64,000 nucleotides of DNA from Bacillus albus (lineage in GTDB: Bacteria; Bacillota; Bacilli; Bacillales; Bacillaceae_G), in the NCBI RefSeq assembly GCF_001884185.1, contig NZ_MAOE01000132.1, positions 1 to 64,000 on the forward strand. Reading direction: 5' to 3'. The notes below the pieces were generated by a model that saw only the letters and a list, made by a program, of their open reading frames with translations, made no database searches and had not been told where the DNA came from. Made by a program: the position numbers and the translations under genes. Shown one piece after another: positions 45,142 to 53,888 of the stretch; positions within the stretch are counted from its first letter, which is position 1, and every line of letters starts with the position of its first letter.

Positions 45142-45366
45142 ATGTCGTTGTACTTATGTACACTTAGTTTTCTAACTAAACCAAGTGAGGATCTTTTTTA
45201 TTTTAATGACATTTTAATGGATAAAAGATTAGCGGAATTAAACAATTTGAAAGTAGGAGACAAAGTTAAAGTGCAATCAGGGGATAAGAAGGAAACCCTT
45301 GAAGTTGAAATTATCGGTATTTACGAAACGAATGAGCAAGCAATAGCTCAACATACCCTAAATTAG
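45142..45366 (+). pseudogene. Fragment of an FtsX/MacB-type ABC permease
   Basis: Seventy-four codons include LMDKRLAELNNLKVGDKVKV and EVEIIGIYETNEQ. That is the extracytoplasmic core pattern of FtsX-like permeases (loop where alternate residues enter 'vGDkv.v...vveIvGIy'). There is no membrane segment, no ribosome site and no matching ATPase gene nearby. It is best read as a leftover piece. Confidence 0.5.
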
Positions 45367-45501
45367 TGATTTGTTTATATCCTTTTTGAACACCGCTATC
45401 TGTGCATGTTCCTGTGAACCACCATACACCGCTGTATAAGGGCTCTTACCAGTATAATAAGTATCAGGATTAAACGCCGCTTTAGATTCTTCAGTAAACA
45501 T
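45358..45501 (-). pseudogene. Remnant of an exported protein
   Basis: On the minus strand 47 codons read MFTEESKAAFNPDTYYTGKS, then AVYGGSQEHAQIAVFKK to a stop at 45358. Upstream codons in the same frame (to about 45560) give GILTVLSFF, like the end of a signal peptide, but without a start codon. Family not recognised. Confidence 0.35.
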
Positions 45502-45659
45502 GAAAAATGACAAAACTGTAAGAATGCCCGAATGTTTGTAAGAAAGTTCGATGTTTTCCTTTTTCTTTTTTTATTATAGTGAAAAAGAAGAAGGAGATGT
45601 CATGCTCATGGTGATACTTATTTTTATGAAATTTTAAAAAACGTGGGAGGGGCAGGAAG

Positions 45660-45773
45660 ATGACGTCTTCTCAACTCGTGTTTATAAACGTTAGTCGAAA
45701 TTTACGAAGGTATGCCGCCTATTTTTTAAGTGAAAACGTCATGTTAGAGGAAGAAAACAGTACACTCACATAG
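45660..45773 (+). pseudogene. N-terminal remnant of a BceB-type ABC permease
   Basis: GGGAGGGGCAGGAAG precedes ATG 45660 and 37 codons reading MTSSQLVFINVSRNLRRYAA, then YFLSE, before unrelated residues and a stop. This matches the highly conserved N-terminus of BceB/YtsD-like permeases for antimicrobial peptide export. The remaining 600 or so residues are missing. It lies 160 bp upstream of bcrC, suggesting a former bacitracin-resistance locus. Confidence 0.6.
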
Positions 45774-45936
45774 TTAAGAAGTAGTTAAGTCCCATTTAAA
45801 CCTTTTTTCCCATAATAAAATTATAAGCGTACAAGAAGGTTGGTATTTTTAGATTAGTACAATAATCAAAACTATTCATGTAATGAAGGTATATGGCAAT
45901 CAGTTAAATACCTTATTATAAAGGAGGGGTTTGAAA

Positions 45937-46536
45937 ATGTCTTTTTCTCAATTCAATATTGATAGTTTTCGAGCAATTAATGATTTAGGTAAACAATATT
46001 CATTCCTAAACTCAACCATGATATTTTTGGCAGAGTATATGGTATATATTTTAGCTTTAATTATTTTAGCTTATTGGTTTACTGGACCTAGAAAAAGTAG
46101 GATGATGATTATTCAAGCGATAGTTGCTTTTGTAATTGCTGAGGCGATTGGAAAAATAGCGGGGAAATTTCATCTGAATTATCAACCGTTTGCAGTATTG
46201 CCTGATGTGAATAAACTTGTCGACCATGCTGTAGATAATTCATTTCCTAGTGACCATACAATTCTCTTTTTTTCAATTTGCTTTTCGTTTTGGCTTGTTC
46301 GTAAAAAAACTGGATGGTTATGGCTTATACTTGCATTTTGTGTAGCGATCTCTCGTATTTTGGTAGGGGTTCATTATCCATTTGATATTGCTATAGGGGC
46401 TTTAATAGGATGTGTTTCAGCAGTGTTTACTTATTGGTTAGTACCGAAATTTTCTTTTATCAAGAAATTACTTACTCTATATGAAAGAGTAGAAAAACAT
46501 GTTTTATTATCCAAAAACAAATCAAAGGGATTGTGA
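45937..46536 (+). CDS. bcrC: BcrC-type undecaprenyl-diphosphatase (PAP2 family)
   Basis: The 199-residue membrane enzyme dephosphorylates undecaprenyl pyrophosphate on the outer side of the membrane, recycling the cell wall lipid carrier and giving bacitracin tolerance. PAP2 motifs are visible: GKIAGKFHLNYQPF (motif 1), PSDHT (motif 2) and SRILVGVHYPFDI (motif 3), within about five membrane segments. ATG 45937 follows AAGGAGGGG. It is monocistronic. Regulation by cell wall stress is likely but not shown by a clear motif. Confidence 0.92.
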   Translation: MSFSQFNIDSFRAINDLGKQYSFLNSTMIFLAEYMVYILALIILAYWFTGPRKSRMMIIQAIVAFVIAEAIGKIAGKFHLNYQPFAVLPDVNKLVDHAVDNSFPSDHTILFFSICFSFWLVRKKTGWLWLILAFCVAISRILVGVHYPFDIAIGALIGCVSAVFTYWLVPKFSFIKKLLTLYERVEKHVLLSKNKSKGL

Positions 46537-46686
46537 GTATACTCCTGTCTCATCCTCATTACGATTTTCCGCAAGATGCAACTTATTTATATCCACAACG
46601 GTGATAAGGAGTGGGTGTACGTCCAAGTAACATAATATCTTATTTGATTTAAACATGACTGTAAATCAAATTTGTACAATTACAAA

Positions 46687-46835
46687 TGTGTCTAGCGCAT
46701 CTTATACAGAAAGTTAATAGAAATGAACAATTAGCTAATCTTATTCTGCTAAAGGGGATTTTTAAATGGTTAACGAAATCATTATTATATGGAAGTTTAT
46801 TTAAAGATAAAGAGGAGTTGGTGGGCTTCATATGA
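46687..46835 (+). CDS. Short ORF overlapping the phosphotransferase start
   Basis: A 48-residue frame begins MCLAHLIQKVNRNEQLANLI and ends ELVGFI, its TGA overlapping the next ATG in an ATGA junction. It has mixed basic/hydrophobic character and no recognised family. The upstream ATG lacks a convincing ribosome site, so it may be the C-terminal end of a truncated gene whose translation once was coupled to the phosphotransferase. Confidence 0.35.
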
Positions 46836-47842
46836 CTGCCGAAATAATCTTTGCATCCAATAAATTAGGAATAATAAATGATGATCAATTACAATCGATG
46901 CTCAATAAATTTAATTTGGGTAAACTCATTTCATCGAAAAAAACAGCAAATGGAGCGATGGGCCAAACTATGTTTGTCTCGTCAACAGAAGGCGAGTATG
47001 TTTTTAAAGGAAACCCACTTTATGCTGGTCAATTGGTTGAGGAAAAGTTCTTTGTAGAAAATATCCATAAAAGAACAAACGTTATTGTCCCTATGCCATA
47101 TATAAATGATGATTCGGATGAAATTTTTGGTTGGAGTTATTCACTCATGCCTTGTCTTCAAGGCGAACATCTAAACTCAAAATATTTGAAAGCTACTCTC
47201 AAATTAAATGACAAGTTTAAAATAGCCGAATTAATTGTTAAAACATTATCTGAATTACATAATTGGAAAGTCAGCGAATTTGGTGAACTTAATACGGACA
47301 AACTTGAGATACTTCCCTTTAAAAATTCATACACACAATGGCTTTTCAATAGAATACTATTTTGGTTAGAGGATGCCAAAAAATACTCGAAAATTACGGA
47401 TAAGGATTTCAAATGGGTGGAAGCTTTATTAGACGATTCCAAGGGGGCTTTTGAGAATTTATCTACTCCAACTTTTGTAATGGGTGATTTTAAGCCTGGA
47501 AACTTCTTAATATATTTAGGTGATAATGGATGGGAATTAGGTGGTGTTTTTGATTTTACAAATTCATATTTTGCAGATCCCGTTTCTGATCTAATAAAGA
47601 TGATTACATACTATATAGATAACAATGAAGGCAATATCGCAAAACATTTAGTTAATTTGTATTGTAGAAATTTAGAAGGGAAAGAGGATATAAAAAAACG
47701 TATTAAAGTACATATGCTTCATCAAAGACTTCTAGATTGGGGTTGTGCAAAAGCAATGCATATGGTCACCTGGGATAATGAACTTCCATTTTATGAATGG
47801 GTAGAATCGTACACGAATTCAGTAGCAAGTATTATTGAGTAA
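46832..47842 (+). CDS. Phosphotransferase family protein (aminoglycoside phosphotransferase-like)
   Basis: The 336-residue protein has the APH/choline-kinase fold. The catalytic loop reads VMGDFKPGNFLI, where the usual H-G-D-x-x-P-G-N has Met in place of His. The metal-binding aspartate follows in GVFDFTNSYFADPVSDL. The N-lobe lysine is in YVFKGNPLYAG. The family includes antibiotic kinases and kinases of small metabolites; specificity cannot be assigned. GAGGAG precedes the ATG. Confidence 0.82.
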   Translation: MTAEIIFASNKLGIINDDQLQSMLNKFNLGKLISSKKTANGAMGQTMFVSSTEGEYVFKGNPLYAGQLVEEKFFVENIHKRTNVIVPMPYINDDSDEIFGWSYSLMPCLQGEHLNSKYLKATLKLNDKFKIAELIVKTLSELHNWKVSEFGELNTDKLEILPFKNSYTQWLFNRILFWLEDAKKYSKITDKDFKWVEALLDDSKGAFENLSTPTFVMGDFKPGNFLIYLGDNGWELGGVFDFTNSYFADPVSDLIKMITYYIDNNEGNIAKHLVNLYCRNLEGKEDIKKRIKVHMLHQRLLDWGCAKAMHMVTWDNELPFYEWVESYTNSVASIIE

Positions 47843-47924
47843 AATAGAAATCCCCTTATTACGCAATCGTGACTTTAATAAAACAATGAAGGATTTGAGG
47901 TTACCCATGAAGACGAAAAGGAAT

Positions 47925-47974
47925 AGATTATACGTCTAGGTAATAAACTATTTTATTACTTAGACGTATAATCT
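47925..47974. other. Very long perfect-type hairpin
   Basis: A 23-bp stem (starting AGATTATACGTCTAGGTAAT) with one G-T pair encloses a 4-base loop. No T-run flanks it in either direction. It may be an unusual terminator, a small RNA stem or the relic of a miniature element. Confidence 0.6.
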
Positions 47975-48007
47975 AAATAATTTCCCGTAAACATTTTATA
48001 AGTATTG

Positions 48008-48190
48008 TTATTGCAGAATTAAACCTACAGTCATAATTAAACTAAATAGTATCAACCAACCAAACGCACAATAACCGAAAATTCTAATCCATTTTGGTAA
48101 TTGATTCATGTTAACTTTTTTTGTGGGAACTCCCTGCATTGAAAACATCATTTTTTGATCTCTATCCCTATTATTTTGTTGTTCATACAT
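48008..48190 (-). CDS. Small single-helix membrane protein
   Basis: Sixty residues: a polar N-terminal half (MYEQQNNRDRDQKMMFSMQG) and one hydrophobic segment (about 36-58). AAAGGTGATG precedes the ATG at good distance. I do not recognise the family. Confidence 0.6.
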   Translation of the reverse strand: MYEQQNNRDRDQKMMFSMQGVPTKKVNMNQLPKWIRIFGYCAFGWLILFSLIMTVGLILQ

Positions 48191-48295
48191 AATATCATCA
48201 CCTTTCTAGAACTATAGTGTTTATAGTATATCAGTCTGAAGAAAATTATGTATAAGGGCTAGTTTGCATCTTATGTGGTGGATTTTATAAATATC

Positions 48296-48330
48296 GAAAA
48301 AAAGTCCTACATAAATAGGGCTTTTTTTCT
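48296..48330. terminator. Terminator of the DinB-family gene
   Basis: 14-base arms GAAAAAAAGTCCTA / TAGGGCTTTTTTTC with one wobble pair. Confidence 0.8.
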
Positions 48331-48337
48331 TCAATTA

Positions 48338-48874
48338 TTAACTTATTGGATATGCATTAGAACCAAGATAACGTTCTTTTATAATTTGTAGATGATGAAG
48401 CTCATGACCAGCAATGATGTATGCTAATGCACGAACTGTAACTGCAGATTTGTTCGCATTTCCTCTTTGTAACCAAGCGTCTTTATCTAAACTTTTAAGT
48501 AAATGTACGGTAGATTGGCGAACAATCATTAAATTCTCAAGAAGATCTTGCATAGATTGCTTGTTGAAATCAGCTTTAAGAACATACATATCATCGTTAT
48601 AGCCTGGAAGTTCTGCTGTCTCTCCTCGAGCGATAGATAGCAATCGATACGCCGTAATACGTTCTGTGTCCGCTATATGACCAATTACTTCTTTTATACT
48701 CCATTTACTAGGAGCATATCGGAAAAGTCCCTCACTATCAGAAATCTCCTTTAATAAACAGTTCGTGTCCTGTATCTGTTGTTCTAGAATATGTATGATA
48801 TTTCCGTCTGATATCAAGTTAATATACGTTGCATAATATGGGTTATATTCACTTGACTTTGGTCTTATTTGCAT
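48338..48874 (-). CDS. DinB/YfiT-like four-helix metal-binding protein
   Basis: The 178-residue protein shows the DinB-2 pattern: WSIKEVIGHIADTERITAYR, whose histidine is the first metal ligand, and GHELHHLQIIKERY near the C-terminus with the other two. Members include bacillithiol S-transferases (BstA) and damage-inducible proteins. The ATG has AGGAGG upstream. It is monocistronic with its own terminator. Thiol transfer is plausible but unproven. Confidence 0.87.
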   Translation of the reverse strand: MQIRPKSSEYNPYYATYINLISDGNIIHILEQQIQDTNCLLKEISDSEGLFRYAPSKWSIKEVIGHIADTERITAYRLLSIARGETAELPGYNDDMYVLKADFNKQSMQDLLENLMIVRQSTVHLLKSLDKDAWLQRGNANKSAVTVRALAYIIAGHELHHLQIIKERYLGSNAYPIS

Positions 48875-49120
48875 ACGAATCCTCCTTTATTTTTAATCTT
48901 TAAGTACAGATTATCACAAAAGAGTTTTAAATTAATCTGAAAGTTCGAAATTACAATTAAAAAATTCATCTATTATCTTAGTTGAAATAGTGTACTTTCA
49001 CATCAATTAACAAACAGAAAAAGGATTTTTGATTTAACTCTTCGAATATCGTTCTATTACGAGTTTTTTGATTACTTTTGATAGTATCTAGGAAATAAAG
49101 AAAGGTTGTGAAATTATTTA

Positions 49121-49813
49121 ATGAGTTATAAAGCGATGCTATTTGATTTAGATGATACGTTACTTGATAGGGATAAGGCAGTAGATAACTTTTTTTTATT
49201 AGTTTTAGAAAAGTGTTATGAGGATGTTAGTGATACAGTTAAAAACACTATGTTACAGAAATTCAAAGAATACGATAAAAGGGAATACGGTATTAGCGAT
49301 AAAACGATAGTTTTAGAATCATTATTTGATGAATTCGCGCCGAAATATAGATTGCCACACAATTACATCCAAGATTTTTGGAATGAAAATTTCCCTAAAT
49401 GTTTTTCAATAGACCAAAATACTATTCATTTCTTAAATCAAATAAAGAAGCAATTTAAAGTTGGCATTATAACAAATGGCTCAACTCAGAGGCAAAAGGC
49501 TAAAATCATTAATACGAATTTAAACAATTACTTTGATACAATCATTATTTCTGAAGAAGTGGGATTGAGTAAACCTGATAAACGTATATTCGAACTAGCA
49601 TTAAATAAGCTAAATGCACAGCCGGAAAATACCTTATTTGTTGGGGATGACTTAGAAAAGGATATTGCTGGTCCTCAAAATGTAAATATAAAAGGTGTGT
49701 GGTTTAACCCTCAGAAAATCAAGAATACTACCCAAATACAACCATATGCCGAGATTAACACTTTGGATAGTTTGTTAAGTTATGTTACTCCACAATATTT
49801 TTATAACAAGTAA
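49121..49813 (+). CDS. HAD-family hydrolase (YjjG-like)
   Basis: The 230-residue phosphatase has all four HAD motifs: FDLDDTLLD (nucleophile), IITNGS, the lysine in LSKPDKRIF and FVGDDLEKDIAG. The cap is a helical C1 type. Relatives act on nucleoside monophosphates or other small phosphate esters. It is monocistronic; the 246-bp gap upstream shows nothing distinctive. Confidence 0.9.
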   Translation: MSYKAMLFDLDDTLLDRDKAVDNFFLLVLEKCYEDVSDTVKNTMLQKFKEYDKREYGISDKTIVLESLFDEFAPKYRLPHNYIQDFWNENFPKCFSIDQNTIHFLNQIKKQFKVGIITNGSTQRQKAKIINTNLNNYFDTIIISEEVGLSKPDKRIFELALNKLNAQPENTLFVGDDLEKDIAGPQNVNIKGVWFNPQKIKNTTQIQPYAEINTLDSLLSYVTPQYFYNK

Positions 49814-49927
49814 AAGCAATTTCATATATATATTCAAAAATATAAAAAAGAGAAACTATCTATGATTCATACGAAGTTTTGTAAAACAATTTTACTCATA
49901 CTGTGTACATTATAAAGAGGTGGGACT

Positions 49928-50299
49928 ATGGAGATAAAGAAAGTAGTAATCGATGGAATCAATATTGCGGTCATTAGAAACGATAAGGTATTAATATCGG
50001 ATGTTCAGTCTGCATTAGATACTATGGCAACAGTTCAATATGAGGTAGATGCGAAACATATTATTATCCCAAAATCTTTAATAAGCAAAGACTTCTTTGA
50101 TCTAAAGACACGTCTTGCGGGCGATATTCTTCAAAAGTATATAAACTACAAGGTTAAGATTGCTATCATTGGAGATTTCTCTATGTATACTAGTAAAAGC
50201 TTAAAGGATTTTATTTATGAATGTAATAAAGGAAAAGACATTTTTTTCTTAGCAACTGAACAACAAGCAATTGAAAAACTAAGTACATTGAAGTTTTAA
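49928..50299 (+). CDS. DUF4180 domain protein
   Basis: The 123-residue protein matches the DUF4180 pattern: VLISDVQSALDTMATV, the KSLISKDFFDLKTRLAGDILQK segment and IAIIGDFSMYTSKSLKDFIYE. The family is thought to be cytosolic, of unknown function, and is often seen beside small regulators in Firmicutes. AAAGAGGTGGG precedes the ATG. Confidence 0.85.
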   Translation: MEIKKVVIDGINIAVIRNDKVLISDVQSALDTMATVQYEVDAKHIIIPKSLISKDFFDLKTRLAGDILQKYINYKVKIAIIGDFSMYTSKSLKDFIYECNKGKDIFFLATEQQAIEKLSTLKF

Positions 50300-50402
50300 T
50301 AATACCCCAGTAAAATCTCTTTTTTTCACGTCGCTTATTATTTACAACATATAAGAACTGATGTTTGTGATAAACTAAGAGGTGAATAAAGGGGGATTTT
50401 AC

Positions 50403-50906
50403 TTGAACAAATTTAATGATGTAATCGTAAATTTAAACAATATAATTTACAAACCTAACGAATTAATAATCACGAATCTAAAAGAAGAACAACAAAACGC
50501 AGAATATGCGGGATGTTTATTTTACTTAAATCATAAAAGCATTCGTTTTAGAATATCAAAAATTACCCCTAATAAAATTGGGCAATTTGTTTCTTTTTGG
50601 GAGAAAGATGACAATATGCAAAATCAAGCTTTTTCTTATGACGCTGCTCCTGACTTATTAGTTATCACTTGTATTGATGATAATAAACTAGGACAATTTA
50701 TTTTCCCTAAAGAAATTATTCTTAAAGAAAAAATATTGAAAACACAAAGTCAAAAAGGCAAGATGGCTATGAGAATTTATCCACTTTGGGATACTCCTGT
50801 TAGCAATCAAGCGAAAAAGAGCCAAATGTGGCAACTTCAATATTTTGTTGATTTAAGTGATCCTAATAATTTACCTATAGATAAATTATTAAATTTGTAT
50901 TTGTAG
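50403..50906 (+). CDS. MepB-family protein
   Basis: The 167-residue protein matches the MepB family: EYAGCLFYLNHKSIRFRISKITPNKIGQFV, followed by FIFPKEIILKEKIL and MAMRIYPLWDTP. In Staphylococcus mepB sits with the MepRA multidrug efflux operon; here no MATE pump is adjacent. TTG 50403 is seven bases after AAAGGGGGA and is preferred over GTG 50382. Confidence 0.83.
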   Translation: MNKFNDVIVNLNNIIYKPNELIITNLKEEQQNAEYAGCLFYLNHKSIRFRISKITPNKIGQFVSFWEKDDNMQNQAFSYDAAPDLLVITCIDDNKLGQFIFPKEIILKEKILKTQSQKGKMAMRIYPLWDTPVSNQAKKSQMWQLQYFVDLSDPNNLPIDKLLNLYL

Positions 50907-50942
50907 CTTCTTTTCTTATGTAATCTTGTGAGTTGGACTTTT

Positions 50943-50954
50943 TGTACCGGTACA
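50943..50954. promoter_or_regulatory. 12-bp perfect palindrome upstream of the NAT gene
   Basis: TGTACCGGTACA lies about 90 bp before the N-acetyltransferase start. A further ATGTACAT element follows within 20 bp. Such palindromes are typical regulator sites; the regulator is unknown. Confidence 0.4.
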
Positions 50955-51044
50955 GTTAAACGAAATGTACATTGTTTCAGTACCCCCTCAAATTTACAAT
51001 CAGCATATACTATTTTAACTTATACATGTTAAGGGGTGCTGACT

Positions 51045-51812
51045 ATGACAGGTCTACAACATAAGCTTTTTACAAGATTGAATCTTGCAAACCGTACTGA
51101 AGTGAAGTTTGAAGAATTAAATACAATTCTCTTTGCATTTTCACACACTATACCATTTGAGAATTTAGATGTGATAACACGTAATGCGAATACAATTACT
51201 ATGGAAAATTTACAGAATAAAATTTTAACTACATCCCGCGGCGGACTTTGTTATGAATTAAATACTCTTTTTTACTACTTTTTAAAAGAATGTGGTTATG
51301 ATGTACAACTTGCCCTTGGAACCGTATATAAAAATGATATAAACGCATGGGCACTTGAGGATGGGCATATAACGATTATTTTAAATTATGATAACAAACG
51401 ATACTTAATTGATGTAGGTATTGCTTCATTAGTACCTTTAACCCCCGTACCTTTTACTGGAGAATCTGTTTCCTCTAAAAATGGTTCGTATCGAGTGAGA
51501 AAACGAGACACAAGTAAAGGAAATTACATTTTAGAAAGAAAAGATACGAATGGAGATTGGAAAGTTTGTCATGCTTTTTATAATCGTATCATTGATGAAG
51601 TAGTAGTGAACGATGTTCAAAAAAGAGTAATAGAAGATGAGAAATCTGTTTTTAATAAGGGACCAATTGCGGTGAAATTGACGGACTATGGCCATGTCTC
51701 TTTAACGAATACTAGTTTAACTGAAATGATTCGTGAGGAAAAAACGAAACGTGTAATTACAGAAGATCAATATGGAGAGCTTTTATATACTTTATTTGCT
51801 ATTGAGTTGTGA
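51045..51812 (+). CDS. Arylamine N-acetyltransferase
   Basis: The 255-residue enzyme transfers acetyl from acetyl-CoA to arylamines or hydrazines through a Cys-His-Asp triad: Cys in RGGLCYELN, His in EDGHITI and Asp in YLIDVG. The N-terminal FEELNTILFAFSHTIPFENLD is the family signature. The length is slightly short of the 270-280 usual for NATs but normal for Bacillus forms. ATG 51045 follows AAGGGGTG. Aromatic amine substrates, such as anthranilate relatives, are possible but inferred. Confidence 0.92.
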   Translation: MTGLQHKLFTRLNLANRTEVKFEELNTILFAFSHTIPFENLDVITRNANTITMENLQNKILTTSRGGLCYELNTLFYYFLKECGYDVQLALGTVYKNDINAWALEDGHITIILNYDNKRYLIDVGIASLVPLTPVPFTGESVSSKNGSYRVRKRDTSKGNYILERKDTNGDWKVCHAFYNRIIDEVVVNDVQKRVIEDEKSVFNKGPIAVKLTDYGHVSLTNTSLTEMIREEKTKRVITEDQYGELLYTLFAIEL

Positions 51813-51819
51813 TGTAACC

Positions 51820-51858
51820 AATAGCTAGCCGGTTCTTATGCAGAATCGGCTATTTTAT
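51820..51858 (+). terminator. Terminator of the NAT gene
   Basis: AATAGC..GCCGGTTCT pairs with AGAATCGGCTATT with a four-base bulge; a T-rich tail follows. Confidence 0.7.
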
Positions 51859-51950
51859 TTTAAAACTACTATTAAAGTTTGATTTTCTTAACAGATATAA
51901 TACACTAGAACAGTATGAACAATGAATTTTGAATGTAAAGGAAGATTTTT

Positions 51951-52604
51951 ATGTCAATTATTGATAAATTGAAACTTAATAAGTATACAAATATGGTCGT
52001 GATTAATGAACCAAGTGATTATGACATTTTTACAGGGAAAGAAACTGCATTTTCCAAAGATCATGATGCGATTTTTATTTTTGTAGAAACACTTGATGAA
52101 ATGGTGAAACAAACGAATTTTATTGTAAGTAATGAAGAATTACTAATTGAAAAAGGTTATATATTCTTCGCATATCCGAAAAAAGGTAATCCTCGTTACA
52201 GTACGTTTATTCACCGTGATGAAATGTTTCCTGCATTAAGCGTTGGCGAAGATGGGTATGTAGGACAGAGTGATATTAAATTTGCACGAATGGTAAGTAT
52301 GGACGACGTCTTTACTGTTGTAGGCTTAAAGCGTGAAAAGAAAAAAGAGAAGAAAACGCCTGCTATGAGTCAATGTGTCGCTGATTATGCAGATCGTATT
52401 AAAGATGTTGAAGCATTATTGGCTAATCATCCAAATGAACTTACGTTTTATCAAAGTTTAACACCTGGATATCAAAAAGATTGGGCACGTAATTTATTTT
52501 CTGTAAAACAAGAAAAAACACGCGATAAACGTCTTGAGAAAATGATTGAAATCCTTTCACAAGGCTATAAAACAATTGAACTATTTCGTAAGAATAAAAA
52601 ATAA
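51951..52604 (+). CDS. YdeI/OmpD-associated family protein
   Basis: The 217-residue protein has an N-terminal DUF1801-like alpha/beta domain (DAIFIFVETLDEM) and a C-terminal helical bacteriocin-protection (OmdA/YdeI) motif: FYQSLTPGYQKDWARNLFS, then TRDKRLEKMIEILSQG. In enterobacteria YdeI-type proteins confer tolerance to polymyxin. The role in Bacillus is unknown. GGAAG precedes the ATG. Confidence 0.82.
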   Translation: MSIIDKLKLNKYTNMVVINEPSDYDIFTGKETAFSKDHDAIFIFVETLDEMVKQTNFIVSNEELLIEKGYIFFAYPKKGNPRYSTFIHRDEMFPALSVGEDGYVGQSDIKFARMVSMDDVFTVVGLKREKKKEKKTPAMSQCVADYADRIKDVEALLANHPNELTFYQSLTPGYQKDWARNLFSVKQEKTRDKRLEKMIEILSQGYKTIELFRKNKK

Positions 52605-52730
52605 CGATTAGGAAATTCACAATGATGCAACAATTAATTATGCTTAGCACATTGAAAAAAGTATTCCTTTCAGTATACTAAAGTATGTTCTTATATTTAA
52701 ATAATTAGCAAAAGAGAAAAGGTGTTTGAA

Positions 52731-53846
52731 ATGAAATCGTATATTGTAGTTGGAGCTGGTATTTTAGGAGCGTCTACTGCTTATCATCTAGCTAAAGCAG
52801 GTGCGAACGTTACTATCGTGGATCGCCAACAATTAGGTCAAGCAACTGATGCAGCAGCTGGTATTGTATGCCCTTGGCTTTCACAGCGTCGTAATAAAGC
52901 GTGGTATAAAATCGCTAAAGGCGGTGCGCGTTATTATTCTTCTTTAATTCAGCAATTAGAAGAAGACGGTGAAACAGATACAGGATATAAGCGTGTAGGT
53001 GCAATTAGTTTACATACTGATGAGAAAAAGTTAGATAAAATGGAAGAACGAGCTTACAAACGACGTGAAGATGCACCAGAGATTGGAGAAATTACACGTT
53101 TATCTGCTAAAGAAACGAAAAAATTATTCCCGGCATTATCAGAAGAATACAGTTCTGTTCATATTAGTGGCGCTGCACGAGTAAACGGAAGATCATTGCG
53201 TAATGCATTAATAAGTGCTGCGAAAAAACATGGTGCAACTTTTATTAAAGGTGATGCAGAATTAGTCTGTGAAGGTAATCTTATTACTGGAGTTAAAGTA
53301 AATGACGAAACAATGGTAGCGGAAAAGGTAATTGTAACTGCAGGCGCATGGGCGAATGAAATATTGAATCCATTAGGTGTTAATTTCTTAGTTACGTTCC
53401 AAAAAGGACAAATTGTTCACCTGCAAACGGAAAATACAGCAACAGGCAATATGCCAGTTGTTATGCCACCAAACGATCAATACATTTTAACATTTGACGA
53501 TGGTCATGTCGTAATTGGAGCTACCCATGAAAACGAAACCGGCTTCGATCATCGTGTAACAGCAGGTGGTTTACATGAAGTATTCCATAAAGCATTAACA
53601 GTTGCACCTGGTTTAGAAAATGGTACTATGCTTGAAACGAGAGTTGGATTTAGACCATTTACGCCAGGATTCTTACCTGTAATTGGGCCACTTCCTAACT
53701 TTGAAGGTATTCTCGTTGCGAACGGATTAGGTGCTTCAGGTTTAACTGCCGGCCCATATTTAGGATCAGAATTAGCTAAACTAGCACTTGGTCAAACAAT
53801 TGAATTAGATTTAAACGATTATGACGTTGCGGGTGCAATTGAATAA
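52731..53846 (+). CDS. FAD-dependent amine/amino-acid oxidoreductase (DAO family)
   Basis: The 371-residue flavoenzyme begins with the dinucleotide-binding motif VVGAGILGASTAYHLAKAG and has the DAO C-terminal signature GFRPFTPGFLPVIGP and NGLGASGLTAGP. The family oxidises D-amino acids, glycine or sarcosine, often through an electron acceptor other than oxygen. ATG 52731 follows AAAAGGTG. Monocistronic with a strong terminator. Exact substrate unknown. Confidence 0.88.
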   Translation: MKSYIVVGAGILGASTAYHLAKAGANVTIVDRQQLGQATDAAAGIVCPWLSQRRNKAWYKIAKGGARYYSSLIQQLEEDGETDTGYKRVGAISLHTDEKKLDKMEERAYKRREDAPEIGEITRLSAKETKKLFPALSEEYSSVHISGAARVNGRSLRNALISAAKKHGATFIKGDAELVCEGNLITGVKVNDETMVAEKVIVTAGAWANEILNPLGVNFLVTFQKGQIVHLQTENTATGNMPVVMPPNDQYILTFDDGHVVIGATHENETGFDHRVTAGGLHEVFHKALTVAPGLENGTMLETRVGFRPFTPGFLPVIGPLPNFEGILVANGLGASGLTAGPYLGSELAKLALGQTIELDLNDYDVAGAIE

Positions 53847-53847
53847 T

Positions 53848-53880
53848 AAAAAAGATTAGGATTCGCTCCTAATCTTTTTT
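53848..53880. terminator. Bidirectional terminator
   Basis: Perfect 14-bp stem AAAAAAGATTAGGA / TCCTAATCTTTTTT with a 5-base loop, between convergent genes. Confidence 0.92.
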
Positions 53881-53888
53881 ATTTACAG

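Noticed and set aside
45142-45936. Intact bacitracin ABC transporter locus
   Set aside because: Only fragments of permeases are present and there is no ATPase or two-component gene.
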